A stretch of DNA of 64,000 nt from Pyrococcus furiosus DSM 3638 (GCF_000007305.1 NC_003413.1:124001-188000), one strand, 5' to 3'. Shown: positions 40,119-50,482, counted from the first letter of the stretch. Notes: generated from the sequence alone by a model not told the origin. A program made the numbers and translations.

Positions 40119-42994
40119 TCGAGCATTAGGTACTCTTTTTCTGCTATGAACACTGGCTCTACTCTTATTCCTCTGATTATCAACTTGTCTCCGTATTTTC
40201 TCTGTAGTTCATCTTTGTAGCTAGATATAACTCCTTCTGGAAGCTCCGCCCTAACCTTTACTGTATTCTCTCCTTCTTTAAGTTGAATGTTTTCTCCGAT
40301 CTTTGTGATAAAGAAAACATCCATTTGGGGCTCAAACGCTGCGTCATAATCTTCGTTATCCTTTCCACTTTTTCTGACTAAATATATGAACGTAGCCCTT
40401 AAGTATAGATCGGCAGTGTAGTCTTTATCAACCCCAACTTTAAGCTCTATTTCTCCACTTTCTCCTTCCCTTAGTATGTTGGTTGGACTTCTTATCTCAC
40501 CATTGACTTTTGGTGCATCTAGAAGAACACCTATTGGGCCTTTTTGAACTAGTACAAACCTGTAGCTTGTAGCATTTGGTAGGGTTACGTTCACTGCTAT
40601 CGGGTATTCATTTAGATAGTCCATGTGGGATATCTCGGCAATCTTAATTTTCTCTATGATCTTCTCGTTGTTTATGGCGTAAATGTACAGCGTTGCATTT
40701 TCGATGTCTCTTCCGAATGCTGAAATGTACAGTTTGAGCTCGTGTTTTCCAGGAGTTAGGTTATAAACTTGCTTCCAAGTTCCGTTAATGTTTTCCTCAA
40801 TTTTGTATATTCCAAATGGTGTGAAGCGATATACTATTACGTTTCCTGACTCATACACTGGCTCAAAGTTTGAGAATAGCTTATCAGAGAATCCTGGAAT
40901 TGTTGAAGCTGGAACACCGAAGGCTAACTTAATGAAGTTTGCAGTTGCTACTTTGTAGTATGCAAGTACTCCAATTGTTGGAGTTAAGTGTAAAACATAT
41001 GGGAAGGCGTTGCCATCACTACAGGTTCCAGTTCCTTTTATCGTCTTTCCACTTGGAGTAAACGTAACCATTAGTGGATCACACTCTCTGTCTCCTACAG
41101 TAACCTTTACGCTCGAGTTTGAAACATCAACTATAACTTTGGCATAGAGGTTGACGTATTTCTCTCCATACCTTGGGAGAGGAAGTAGCGTAGTTACGGC
41201 TCCTCTTCCACTTTCATCTCCATTGTATTCTCTCCTCGTTATAGCCCCGCCTAGATAGCTGATTGCATTGAACTTTGCCCAATCATTAAGGTAAACTAGG
41301 AAGTAGTTAAGCTCCCAACTCTCAAAGTCTACTTCACTAATGTTACCGTCTCTGGCTAGAAATAGGGCTAAGATATGATCTCTATCTCTTGCATGTCCAC
41401 CATCAGCACTGGCCCTTCTCTGTCCTAGGAGGCTTGACTCTATCCAATATCCATAGTCCCACCAAGAGGTTGCGGTCGAATATTCTGGAGTGTTTTCTCT
41501 GAGCCATTTGAGCGCATCTTCCCATCCACTAGTCTCGATCTCGGTTGTTCTCATACTTTTAGCGCTTTGAGCTAAGAGTGGGCCATGAGTTAAGGGTATT
41601 AGAAGAAGCATAATAGCAATTACTCCTCCTAGTGCTGCTTTTATTGGTATACTCTCTTTCATCTTTTCTACAGTCTCTAGGACGTATCCTGCAAAGACAC
41701 CTGACATCAATGCTATCGCATAACTCGCTAGGAATAGGAATCTAGCAGCTGTCCAGAGGAGGTAAATTGACATTACATAGAAAGTTATTGCAAATAACTC
41801 TTCGTGTGGGCGCCTTCCATCTTTAAATAATTTGTAGAGGTACCTAGCTGTAACAATCATTGCTCCAACTAATCCAAGGAAGAAGACTATTCCGTTTGGC
41901 TTTTCTACTCCATAATAGACTTTTACATCTCCCCAATCAGTTTTTGCGAGCTCCTGTACTGTTTCATAAACTTGCGTTGACTGATAAGCTCCACCCATTA
42001 GAGTGAAGAGTTTTGGACCAACGTAAATATAAGCTCCTGCGAACCCCGCAATAACTATAACTGCAACCACTGCGAACCTGTGCTTCTTGTCAGAATAGTT
42101 CAAGTATTTTCCTCCATAGAGCATGACGATGGCTAAGAAAACTAACCCTAAGAAAACCTCAAATGCAAATCTTACAAATCCTCCTATTTTTCCAATTCCT
42201 GGGATCGTTAGAAGGTAGCTTATAGCTAAAATTCCCAGGTATGCTGGGTAGTATTCCTTTATGAATTCTCTAAGCTCATTGATCTTTCCAAAAATAAAGA
42301 GGATTATTGTCTGGAACGATGCGAATCCAAGGAGAACCATTAGTCCAAATGGTGAACCGTTCCATGCTGCAGTTGATATTCCTGCCAAGAGTACAAACAG
42401 TGTTCCCCAGATTATTTTCTTGTTTTTATTTTCCTCGGTTAGATAATAGAGCATTAGGACTGCTGAAAACGTAAACAACATCATGAATGGGCCGTCGCCT
42501 CTTGCGTTGCCTGAGAATGTTCTTGAAAAGTTTGCCGTGAGGACTGAGAGAATTATAGCACCCCACATCCCTGCCCATTCGTTCAGAACTTTTCTTCCGA
42601 GTAAGTAAACACCTATAACACTGAGAAATCCTACGAATGGGGGCCAAAGAAGAAATGCCTCTAGCTCATTGTACCCAAATATTGAGATTATTTTGTAGAA
42701 TATTGCTGGAAGGATGTATAGTCCAAGAGGTTCTCCTATGAGACTTCCAAATGGAGCATCTGCCATTGGGTAATACCTAGGAAGGCCCTCTTTGAGGACT
42801 AGCTTATAAATTTCGAAATGGTAGAAGGTATCTGGATCTGAGAAATACTTTCCGGCTGTTAAATGTCTAATGTAAAATCCATATGCGGCAAATGCCAAAA
42901 CGACTAGGAAGGCCAAAACAGTTTTTATCTTCCCAGGAAGTGGAATAGTAACTTTTTCATCTTTCTTTTTCTCCTTTATTTGGGTTTTCACCAT
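40091..42994 (-). CDS. aglB: Oligosaccharyltransferase AglB/Stt3
   Basis: A 967-residue membrane enzyme. After a cytosolic lysine-rich start there are about 13 membrane helices, with the first external loop motif DPDTFYHFEIYK holding a catalytic Asp. The hallmark WWDYGYWIE is near residue 510, followed by ADGGHARDRDHILA, and the large C-terminal half is an extracellular globular domain. It transfers a lipid-linked oligosaccharide to Asn in Asn-X-Ser/Thr sequons on exported proteins. The P. furiosus enzyme is structurally studied. Its stop codon lies 0-3 nt from box C' of an antisense sRNA. It is followed by glmS on the same strand, which supplies glucosamine-6-P for glycans. Confidence 0.97.
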   Translation of the reverse strand: MVKTQIKEKKKDEKVTIPLPGKIKTVLAFLVVLAFAAYGFYIRHLTAGKYFSDPDTFYHFEIYKLVLKEGLPRYYPMADAPFGSLIGEPLGLYILPAIFYKIISIFGYNELEAFLLWPPFVGFLSVIGVYLLGRKVLNEWAGMWGAIILSVLTANFSRTFSGNARGDGPFMMLFTFSAVLMLYYLTEENKNKKIIWGTLFVLLAGISTAAWNGSPFGLMVLLGFASFQTIILFIFGKINELREFIKEYYPAYLGILAISYLLTIPGIGKIGGFVRFAFEVFLGLVFLAIVMLYGGKYLNYSDKKHRFAVVAVIVIAGFAGAYIYVGPKLFTLMGGAYQSTQVYETVQELAKTDWGDVKVYYGVEKPNGIVFFLGLVGAMIVTARYLYKLFKDGRRPHEELFAITFYVMSIYLLWTAARFLFLASYAIALMSGVFAGYVLETVEKMKESIPIKAALGGVIAIMLLLIPLTHGPLLAQSAKSMRTTEIETSGWEDALKWLRENTPEYSTATSWWDYGYWIESSLLGQRRASADGGHARDRDHILALFLARDGNISEVDFESWELNYFLVYLNDWAKFNAISYLGGAITRREYNGDESGRGAVTTLLPLPRYGEKYVNLYAKVIVDVSNSSVKVTVGDRECDPLMVTFTPSGKTIKGTGTCSDGNAFPYVLHLTPTIGVLAYYKVATANFIKLAFGVPASTIPGFSDKLFSNFEPVYESGNVIVYRFTPFGIYKIEENINGTWKQVYNLTPGKHELKLYISAFGRDIENATLYIYAINNEKIIEKIKIAEISHMDYLNEYPIAVNVTLPNATSYRFVLVQKGPIGVLLDAPKVNGEIRSPTNILREGESGEIELKVGVDKDYTADLYLRATFIYLVRKSGKDNEDYDAAFEPQMDVFFITKIGENIQLKEGENTVKVRAELPEGVISSYKDELQRKYGDKLIIRGIRVEPVFIAEKEYLMLEVSASAPHH

Positions 42995-43009
42995 TCTTTT
43001 TCACCCCCA

Positions 43010-44806
43010 CTATTCAACGGTTACGGACTTAGCTAAATTTCTAGGCCTGTCGGGGTTATTCCCCCTTAATACTGCCAAATGATAGGCAAGTAATTGCAAT
43101 GGCACAATATAAACGATTGGAGTGATCTCCTCTGGAAGTTTTGGAAGTCTAATCCACTCGTCGCTTATTTCAGACAATCTAATGTCATCCCCCAGGGAGA
43201 TTATGTAACCTCCTCTGGCTTTAGCCTCTTCAATGTTTGAAAGCATCTTTTCAAACGTTTTTCCGCTGGGTGCTATGGAGATAACTGGCACTCCCTCTTC
43301 TATTAAGGCTAAGGGACCATGCTTTAGTTCTCCTGCCGATAACCCCTCTGCATGAACGTAGGCTATCTCCTTAATCTTTAATGCTCCCTCTAATGCTGTT
43401 GGAACGTTGATCCCTCTTCCAATGTAGAACAAATCGTGTTTGGGTAAAATATTCTTTGCAATCCCCTTTATTTTTTCATTGAGTCCTAATGCAGAATCAA
43501 TAATCTCTGGCAGCCTGGGAAGAATATTCTCAATCTCGCTAACATCAGTTCCAATTTTCTTCCCCAACTCCATCGCCAACAAAGTTAAAACCATTAACTG
43601 AGTAGTGTATGTTTTAGTCGCCGCAACGCCAATTTCTGGTCCTGCGTGGGTATAGAGGGTTATATCAGCTATCCTGGTAGCTAGGCTTCCTACAACGTTA
43701 ACAATTCCCAGGACTTTTGCCCCCTTGTTTTTGGCTAATTTAATCCCAGCTACAGTATCTGCAGTCTCTCCACTTTGTGTGATTGCCACTACTAGCGTGT
43801 CTTTGTCTATTATGTCCTCATACTCATACCTAAACTCGCTGGCTTCTTCAACTATCACGGGGGTTTTTGTAAATCTTTGGAAAAGGTATTTACCTACAAG
43901 GGCTGCATGATAAGAGGTTCCCATTCCGATCATGATGATTTTGTCATAGTTAGAAACAACTTCAGCTACCTCTTTAATTGCCTCTATGTTTCCATAAATA
44001 GCGTCTTTTATTGCCCTCGGTTGTTCATAAATTTCTTTAAGCATGAAATGATCAAATCCTCCTTTCTCAGCCATTTCTAATGTCCATGAGATTGTAACTA
44101 CATCTTTTATCTTTGGGAAACCTGTTACTATGTCCTTGACTATAAACTCATACCTCGAAACAATACCATACTCTCCATCATCCAAGAAAACAGCTTTGTT
44201 TGTATACGCCAAAAATGCAGGAATGTCGCTAGCTACAAACATCTCTCCATTTCCAATTCCAATTATTAAAGGGCTATCTTTCCTTGCTATGTATAACCTT
44301 TCCGGATCGTCTGCAAACAAAACAACTAGAGCATAAGAACCTTTTAATCTAAGCAGGGCCATTCTAAATGCATCTTCAAAATTCTTTATTATTCTAAGGT
44401 TCTCTTCTATTAAGTGGGCAATTAGCTCAGTATCTGTGTCGCTTCTAAATACGTGGCCTTTTTTTAGCAACTCTTCTTTAAGCTCGTGGAAATTCTCTAC
44501 TATTCCATTGTGCACTACCACTATTTTTCCAGTACAATCTGTGTGAGGATGGGCATTTATGTCGTTTGGAACGCCATGTGTTGCCCATCTTGTGTGGCCA
44601 ATTCCTATGTTTCCGGGAATTTCTTGAAACTTCAGCTTTCCTACAAGCTCGTCAATTTTTCCAGCACCCTTTCTGATTTCAATTCTTCCCTCGTTTAGTA
44701 CAGCAATGCCCGCTGAATCATATCCCCTGTACTCAAGCCTTTTAAGTCCCTCTACTAGAATAGGACTGGCCCTCCTGGGACCTATGTAGCCTATGATTCC
44801 ACACAC
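43010..44806 (-). CDS. glmS: Glucosamine-fructose-6-phosphate aminotransferase (isomerizing)
   Basis: A 598-residue enzyme that starts at GTG 44806. Cys2 in MCGIIGYIG is the glutaminase nucleophile, with GHTRWATHG and HNGIVENF in the same domain. Two SIS domains follow ([29 protein letters not shown] and [19 protein letters not shown]). It makes glucosamine-6-phosphate, the entry to UDP-GlcNAc used in N-glycans. That fits its place just upstream of aglB on the same strand, 15 nt apart, so they are probably co-transcribed. Confidence 0.96.
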
Positions 44807-44824
44807 CTTAATCCACCTAAGGGA

Positions 44825-44836
44825 AAAATATATTAC
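44825..44836 (+). promoter_or_regulatory. TATA element for the C/D sRNA at 44853
   Basis: AAAATATATTA with a preceding purine-rich GGGAA stands about 25 nt upstream of the sRNA. The same AT-rich stretch could serve glmS on the opposite strand. Confidence 0.45.
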
Positions 44837-44852
44837 GAGTTAAAAACATTTA

Positions 44853-44910
44853 GGGCGATGAGGAGCTGGATCCGATCTGATGTTTATGATGAGGGAGGTA
44901 CAAGCTGAGC
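44853..44910 (+). ncRNA. C/D box guide sRNA, antisense to a protease gene 3' end
   Basis: In order: box C as GCGATGA (44855-44861, one base off consensus), a 15-nt D' guide GGAGCTGGATCCGAT, box D' CTGA (44877-44880), box C' ATGATGA (44886-44892), D guide GGGAGGTACAAG (12 nt), box D CTGA (44905-44908). The D guide pairs with 23S 17199-17210 (CCTGTGCCTCCC) with one mismatch at position 2 and one G-U, predicting 2'-O-methyl U17203. No rRNA match for the D' guide was found in the window; a tRNA or other RNA could be its target. Its second half overlaps the end of the HELVH protein gene. Confidence 0.82.
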
Positions 44911-45933
44911 CTCTAGGAGAACAGTGGAGTTGAATACCTTTATCTCGTACTTCGCAATCCTTGTTGAATTTGCCAGTTTTTTCAAAGCAAGGTAAAACAT
45001 CCAAGCAGTGTCTTTTTCGGAGAATTTGACCTCCCAAACTAAGAAATCTTTTGTGAGTATAATTTTATCCCCCTCCCATCCTTTAGCTATTTCCATGCTT
45101 TCATTCCACTTATAAACCTTCCAAGAAACAAGAAAAACATAATATGCTCCCAAGGTATCATCCAAGAGAGGTTCTTCAGGGATAGAGGAAATTTTCACTT
45201 CTACTGGAGACCAGTTTGAGAGGTATAGCTCGGGAAACATTACTACCTTTGTACTTTTTGGAGGATTTTTGTACGCTTCATTCACTAGCTTCCACCCTCC
45301 CTTTTGATAAAGATAGGAGACAAAAGAATCTCCAAAAACGTAGGGGAAAACGTTTAGACTCCAATAGAGATCTTCTCTGGAGACATTTCTTATCTTATAT
45401 ATCCTTATTCCGTTTTTTATGCAGAACATGTCTGCAACTAAATCTGCATCTCCCTCAATAAGGGCTCTCATGGCCAATGTTGAGTCCAAAGTCTTGCCCG
45501 AATAAGTTGCATTGAGTGATTTTTGGAGGATATGGACTAGTTCATGAGCTAAAGTTCTGAGGCTTACATCTTCGGAGACCATGAAATTTTCCCTGATAAT
45601 GTAGACTTTGCTATCTACTGTTGTAGCAATCCACCCTGCTTTACTTTCCTTTTCCTCTTTAAATAGGCTTGCCTCTGGAGGAAGTATAAAAGTCAACTTG
45701 TATACTTTTTCCCAGAGTTTAAGCCTCTCATTAGGTTTCGCTGGCCCAAAGAGTAGCTTTGCATCCTCCCTAGTTATGATTATGAATTTAGGCTCTGTCT
45801 CAAAAGAGAGTCCTCTTATAGCCTCTACTTCGCTCTTAACCCATTTAGCTTTTTCAAGAATAATGTCGGGTGGATTAAGAGAGCTTAATCCCAGGAAAAG
45901 AAGTAGAAAAATAAGGAAGCCTTTTACCTTCAT
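44884..45933 (-). CDS. Secreted HExxH zinc metalloprotease-like protein
   Basis: A 349-residue protein with a clear signal peptide ([19 protein letters not shown]). The core carries [10 protein letters not shown] (HExxH zinc motif, near residue 135) and EGDADLVAD about 30 residues later, whose Glu is a likely third ligand. This is the gluzincin layout. The remainder is mixed alpha/beta with many aromatic residues. It probably acts on proteins outside the cell, though I do not recognise the family. It overlaps psmB upstream by 4 nt, so the two genes are co-translated. Its 3' end is covered by an antisense C/D sRNA. Confidence 0.75.
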   Translation of the reverse strand: MKVKGFLIFLLLFLGLSSLNPPDIILEKAKWVKSEVEAIRGLSFETEPKFIIITREDAKLLFGPAKPNERLKLWEKVYKLTFILPPEASLFKEEKESKAGWIATTVDSKVYIIRENFMVSEDVSLRTLAHELVHILQKSLNATYSGKTLDSTLAMRALIEGDADLVADMFCIKNGIRIYKIRNVSREDLYWSLNVFPYVFGDSFVSYLYQKGGWKLVNEAYKNPPKSTKVVMFPELYLSNWSPVEVKISSIPEEPLLDDTLGAYYVFLVSWKVYKWNESMEIAKGWEGDKIILTKDFLVWEVKFSEKDTAWMFYLALKKLANSTRIAKYEIKVFNSTVLLEAQLVPPSS

Positions 45934-46520
45934 ACTACAAACTCTTCCTTCATGCCGTCCTTAGTTATTGTGACCACTTGAACCTTCTTGCTTCCGGTGT
46001 AGACGTCTCTTCTCCCAGCTGCTCTTACCGCTCTAATTGCAAGTTCTTTTGCCTCCTCTATAGTTAAGTCCTCTCTATATCCCTCTTCTAAAACTGCAAT
46101 TGCAAAGGGGGTTCCGGAACCTGTTGCTGTGTAGTCATCAAATATTAAGCCTCCAAAGGGATCTAGGTTTGCTATTGTTGGTTCATCCACGTATCCTCCA
46201 ATGATTATCTGAACCAAATATGGGAACCATCTGTTTTCGTTCAGTATGTTGCTCAAGAGGTTCGCCATGGCCTTTGTAGTCATTGGTCTACCCCAGGTGA
46301 AGTAGTAGTATCTTGCTTCAGCCTCTAGGTATCTAGCAAGCATTTGAACATCTCCAACGCTACCAGCAGTCGTTATTGCTATTCTATCTGTGATTGGGAT
46401 GATCTTCTTTATGTTAAGTGTCTCAACCATGTGATCAAGGGAGGCTTGAGTGTCAGCAGCAAGCACAACGCCGTCTTTTACCTTAATACCTACCGTAGTC
46501 GTTCCAGTCTTTTTCTCCAT
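45930..46520 (-). CDS. psmB: Proteasome beta subunit
   Basis: About 196 residues. After a six-residue propeptide (MEKKTG) the catalytic Thr begins [21 protein letters not shown], with Asp and Lys of the active site following in DTQAS and NIKKIIP. GGYVDEP and [11 protein letters not shown] are proteasome signatures. It forms the inner rings of the 20S particle with PsmA, encoded elsewhere. Pyrococcus carries two beta genes. The start ATG 46520 with AGGTGGTG upstream is preferred over GTG 46529. Confidence 0.95.
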   Translation of the reverse strand: MEKKTGTTTVGIKVKDGVVLAADTQASLDHMVETLNIKKIIPITDRIAITTAGSVGDVQMLARYLEAEARYYYFTWGRPMTTKAMANLLSNILNENRWFPYLVQIIIGGYVDEPTIANLDPFGGLIFDDYTATGSGTPFAIAVLEEGYREDLTIEEAKELAIRAVRAAGRRDVYTGSKKVQVVTITKDGMKEEFVV

Positions 46521-46594
46521 ATGCACCACCTAACAAAATTTTAGCTGGAACACTTTTTAAGTTCTCTCTTTATAGGGAGAAGGGGGACTGGAGG

Positions 46595-47968
46595 ATGAAC
46601 ATTGATGTTGACAAAATAATCAAAACAGCGGAAGCTTATGCTGAACGTTATGGTGTGAAATTCTTCGACATAAGAATTGAAAGATACACATTCTCCACTG
46701 TGGATGTTGAGAATTTAGAAGTGAGCAAAGTTCGCCAAGATTCCGAAGTAGGGATGGGTGTTAGAGCTCTAGGCAAAGGTTGGGGGTTTTCTTCAACAAG
46801 CGATATTAAAGAGTTCGAGAGTGCAATTAAAAACGCCATGAAGTTGTCTAAATTTTCTGACTATAACGTTACAATTTACCAAGGGGATCCCATTGTTGAT
46901 AAGGCCGAGATAAAAGAAAGATTACCTCTGTTTGATATTTCTCTTGAGGAAAAGGTAGATTTAGGGATGAAATTAGCTAAGGAAATGCAGAGAGAATACA
47001 TTAAGAGCGTTAAGGTTTCATACTATGAAGAGATAGTTGAAAAGTTATACTTGAGTTCTGAAGGAAGCCAGATAATGACGAAGATCCCGAGAGTTCTTCT
47101 CACGCTTTCAGCTGTAGCTAGAAGAGGAGATATAATGCAAACTTATTGGAAGTCAGTTGGAGGAACTGGAGGGTTCGAAATAATTAAAAGTTATGACGTT
47201 TACTCCTGGGCAAAGAAAATCAGTGAAAAAGCAGTGAGTTTGCTTTCTGCGAAGTCCCCTCCATCAGGAAAAATGGACGTATTGATAGATCCAGAGCTTG
47301 CGGGAGTTTTTATTCATGAGGCCATAGGACATGCTGCTGAAGGAGATGCGATTAAAGATAATAGTAGTATCTTTGTGGGACTACTTGGAAAGAAAGTAGG
47401 GGTAGAAGAGCTGACAGTAGTTGATGATCCCACCCTGGAGGGAAAATTTGGATCTTATATCTATGATGATGAAGGCCAGCCTGGGGGGAGAGTCGAAATA
47501 ATAAAGAACGGGATTCTTAATTCTTTTCTTACTGATAGAGAAAGTTCTTTGGTCTTGGAAATGCCTCCTAATGGTCATGGACGGGCTGAAGATTATGGAA
47601 GTAGACCTCTTGTTAGAATGTCAAACACCTACATAGAGCCGGGAGATTGGAAATTTGAGGAAATGATTGAAGAAATGAAGAGGGGAGTTTACATGCTGGG
47701 AGATAAGGGTGGAGAAGTTGACATAGTGAATGGCACATTTACATTTGGAGCAAAAGAGGGGTATTTAATAGAAAATGGAGAAATTAAACATCAGCTCAGA
47801 GATGTTGCGCTTTCTGGGAAGATACTTGAAATATTAAAAGAAATAAGAGCTATTGGAAATGACTTACGCATAGAATTTCCAGGATACTGTGGAAAGGGCC
47901 AATGGGTTCCAGTTGATGATGGTGGGCCGCATGTTTTATTGAAAGCAATTGTAGGTGGTCTTCAATGA
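46595..47968 (+). CDS. tldD: TldD family metalloprotease
   Basis: A 457-residue TldD/PmbA superfamily protein. The zinc motif is HEAIGHAAEGD (near residue 237), with a distal cysteine in FPGYCGKGQW. In bacteria TldD with TldE processes microcin B17 and degrades peptides, and the archaeal pair is thought to be a protease of unfolded or short peptides. GGGGGA precedes the ATG. Overlap with tldE is 4 nt. Confidence 0.93.
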   Translation: MNIDVDKIIKTAEAYAERYGVKFFDIRIERYTFSTVDVENLEVSKVRQDSEVGMGVRALGKGWGFSSTSDIKEFESAIKNAMKLSKFSDYNVTIYQGDPIVDKAEIKERLPLFDISLEEKVDLGMKLAKEMQREYIKSVKVSYYEEIVEKLYLSSEGSQIMTKIPRVLLTLSAVARRGDIMQTYWKSVGGTGGFEIIKSYDVYSWAKKISEKAVSLLSAKSPPSGKMDVLIDPELAGVFIHEAIGHAAEGDAIKDNSSIFVGLLGKKVGVEELTVVDDPTLEGKFGSYIYDDEGQPGGRVEIIKNGILNSFLTDRESSLVLEMPPNGHGRAEDYGSRPLVRMSNTYIEPGDWKFEEMIEEMKRGVYMLGDKGGEVDIVNGTFTFGAKEGYLIENGEIKHQLRDVALSGKILEILKEIRAIGNDLRIEFPGYCGKGQWVPVDDGGPHVLLKAIVGGLQ

Positions 47969-49227
47969 TTCCCGAATACCTAATCAAGAAGCTAGAAGAG
48001 TTGAATATAGAATGGGAAATTTATGCTGAAAAGTATTGGATAACGTCGGTTAAAGCAAAAAAGCGTGAAAAAGTAGAAGTTGAAATAGGAAAGCACACAA
48101 TTTCAGGTGGGATTGGATTACGGGTTATTTATGGGGGACATTTAGGATTTTCTTATGTTACTGGGACTCCAACAAAAGAGGACGTTGAAATGCTGATTAA
48201 AAGAGCACTTAAACTGGCTAGGGTTGGGAAGGTAACTCACCCAGGTCTTCCAACTCCTAAAAAAGTTAATGCTGTGAAAATTTACGACAAGAGAATAGCG
48301 AATTTAACCGTGGAGGATATTATTGAACATCTGCTTTTCCTTGTAGACGTCGAGGCAAATTCCCAGGGGTCAATAGGATTTGGAGAGGGGGAGAGAGATG
48401 TAGTTAATTCCAATGGAATTAATCTCAGGGAGGATTATACGTACCTTGGAATTTTCCTTGAGGTCTTTAAGAAAAATAAGGGAATTGGAGGGGAAGAAAA
48501 AACATTCAGATTAATGCCGAAAATTGATGATGTTGTGGAAGAAGTAAGAAGGAAAGCTCTGTGGGAGTTTGAGCTAAGCTCTAAAGCTAAAAGGCTGGAA
48601 AGCTATGAAGGGGAGATTATTTTAGAACCGAAAGCTCTATTATCTATTCTGTCAATTTTAATTCCAAACTTTTCAGCTAAAAACGTATACTATAAGAGAA
48701 GTAGATTTTCAAGCCTTGGTGAGAGGGTTTCCAAAGAGAACTTTAGTCTCATTGACGATCCAACAATTGAAGGCGGAGTTTCTAGCTTTAGCTTTGATGG
48801 GGAAGGCAATCCTGGAATTAAAAAATATTTAATTAAAGACGGCCTCGTTAGCTCTTTCCTTGCAGACGAGAAGTATGGAAGACTCCTTGGAATTACTGGG
48901 GGAAATGCTATGAGGAGCTTTTCTTCTCTCCCTGGGATTGGAACAAGTAACCTTGTAATACCTCCAGGAAATACTGAGCCTGAGGAGGGAGTTTTTATAA
49001 GGAGGGTGTATGGTGAGCATACTGCAAATCCGGTTTCTGGAGACTTTTCCCTAAATATTGGACTTGGATACATAATTAAGGATGGGGAGGTGATGGGATT
49101 CAAAGATAATATGCTTATCGGAAATATATTTGCAATGTTAAATAACATTTTGGAAGTTGGAAAAAGAGTGGAGGAGATAAGTGGCGCAATTTTTCCAAAA
49201 ATTGCAACGAATCTTAAAATAGTTTAA
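47965..49227 (+). CDS. tldE: TldE/PmbA-type partner protein
   Basis: A 420-residue paralogue of tldD without the HExxxH motif. GGIGLRVIYGGHLGFSYVTG at the start and SFSFDGEGNPGIKKYLIKDGLVSSFL and ANPVSGDFSLNIGLGYIIKDGE in the second half are PmbA-like. It forms the non-catalytic partner of TldD in the family heterodimer. Confidence 0.9.
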   Translation: MIPEYLIKKLEELNIEWEIYAEKYWITSVKAKKREKVEVEIGKHTISGGIGLRVIYGGHLGFSYVTGTPTKEDVEMLIKRALKLARVGKVTHPGLPTPKKVNAVKIYDKRIANLTVEDIIEHLLFLVDVEANSQGSIGFGEGERDVVNSNGINLREDYTYLGIFLEVFKKNKGIGGEEKTFRLMPKIDDVVEEVRRKALWEFELSSKAKRLESYEGEIILEPKALLSILSILIPNFSAKNVYYKRSRFSSLGERVSKENFSLIDDPTIEGGVSSFSFDGEGNPGIKKYLIKDGLVSSFLADEKYGRLLGITGGNAMRSFSSLPGIGTSNLVIPPGNTEPEEGVFIRRVYGEHTANPVSGDFSLNIGLGYIIKDGEVMGFKDNMLIGNIFAMLNNILEVGKRVEEISGAIFPKIATNLKIV

Positions 49228-49277
49228 GGGAAATATTCTTAAGTAGGGATGAAAAAATACGTAAGAGAGGTGATAGA

Positions 49278-49844
49278 ATGGAAATTAATGAATTCATTTC
49301 ACAGCTTAAGTTAGGGGAAACAGTTTTAGTTGAGCATTCTTCATATTCAAAGCCCGAACTTCTTTTTTATGGGATAATCAAAGAGTCGAGGATGCCCGTG
49401 GTTATTGATGATATCTTGGATACCCTCTTTGAATACTACAATAAGCTTAAAGTTTGGGGATATGACTTGACCGTTTTTGACAAAGTTTACGTGATAAAGG
49501 CCGGGGGTAATGAGGTTATTGGAAATCTTCTTGGAAAGTTAGAGGTAGGGAAGTATGTTATAGAAGCGAGAGAATATACCAAAATAATTAAAGAAGTTAA
49601 TCCACCCATAATAAACCCGGTATTAGGAGTTCACAAGCTTATTCTTTTAGGAAATCTTCTAGAAAACTTGAGATTGCTTAAAGAGATCTCTACATATGTA
49701 GGAAATGAGAATAGAGTTGCAATTTACTTTGTGAATAGGGACGTTGTGGAGTCTCACTCACCAGCAGCTCTTAAGTTACTTGAGGAGATTTCAACATCGG
49801 TGTTCCAGTTGAACGAAGAAAATAAAATTAAAAGAATGAAGTAA
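49278..49844 (+). CDS. DUF257 family protein
   Basis: A 188-residue protein of the Thermococcales DUF257 family: LGETVLVEHSSYSKPELLFYGII, VVIDDILDTLFEYY, and FDKVYVIKAGGNEVIGNLLGK. The fold resembles RecA/KaiC-type proteins without a P-loop. The function is unknown. GAGGTGAT precedes the ATG. Confidence 0.78.
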   Translation: MEINEFISQLKLGETVLVEHSSYSKPELLFYGIIKESRMPVVIDDILDTLFEYYNKLKVWGYDLTVFDKVYVIKAGGNEVIGNLLGKLEVGKYVIEAREYTKIIKEVNPPIINPVLGVHKLILLGNLLENLRLLKEISTYVGNENRVAIYFVNRDVVESHSPAALKLLEEISTSVFQLNEENKIKRMK

Positions 49845-49846
49845 TG

Positions 49847-50428
49847 TTAGAAAATTATCTTTTTCACTCTTCCCACAACTAAATACGCTACGAACACATC
49901 TACAGCTGTTTGTATGGTATTGGGTAGTGCAATTGCTAGCCAGAATGGCATGTGCATCATCTCTTCCACTATCCTTATTATCTCTTGTCCAGAGGTTATG
50001 TCATATCCAAGCACGAATTTTAGGTATATTGGGAGGGCAAAGTAGTAATTGAGAAGTATCATAAGCACGCTTCTTATCACGCTTGCAACTACAAATCCTG
50101 CTAAGAGGTACTTGATTGTTCTCTCTGGATCAACTTTCTCTGCAAATATTAACCCGATTAAAACTGAAAGAGTTGCAAAGAACTTCATTATTGGGCCTAT
50201 TCCCAGGGAGTTGGGGCCAGAGATTATCATGAGGCCGAAAGTCACTGCTACTAGTCCTAGCATTGAAGTCCTAAATCCAAACAATAAGTATAGCAACACC
50301 ACTGGAACGGCAACTAAATCTATGCTCATTCCCCAGGGAGTCCTGACTTTTAGGGGAAGCACTTGGAACACTAGGGCCAAAGCTGTCATTATAGCTGTAA
50401 ACGCTATCTCTCTTGCATTAGCTTTCAT
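49847..50428 (-). CDS. ECF transporter S component, probably for a vitamin
   Basis: About 193 residues with six membrane helices. The pattern REIAFTAIMTALALVFQVLPL, then IDLVAVPVVLLYLLFGF and GLVAVTFGLMI, is that of substrate-binding S components of energy-coupling factor transporters (RibU/BioY-like). The vitamin is not clear. The long ORF start at 50629 is wrong: GGGGGAT stands just before ATG 50428, and the family start is MKANAREIAF. Confidence 0.75.
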   Translation of the reverse strand: MKANAREIAFTAIMTALALVFQVLPLKVRTPWGMSIDLVAVPVVLLYLLFGFRTSMLGLVAVTFGLMIISGPNSLGIGPIMKFFATLSVLIGLIFAEKVDPERTIKYLLAGFVVASVIRSVLMILLNYYFALPIYLKFVLGYDITSGQEIIRIVEEMMHMPFWLAIALPNTIQTAVDVFVAYLVVGRVKKIIF

Positions 50429-50450
50429 TGTTATCCCCCTGAAAATGTGA

Positions 50451-50482
50451 TGTTCCATTTTTAAAATGTTTTGTTCCATTTT
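50451..50482. repeat. Direct repeats between the ECF S and desulfurase genes
   Basis: TGTTCCATTTT occurs at 50451-50461 and again at 50472-50482, exactly 21 bp apart, i.e. two helical turns on the same DNA face. They lie between divergent genes and look like tandem operator sites. An inverse partner AGAACA follows at 50484-50489. Confidence 0.45.
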
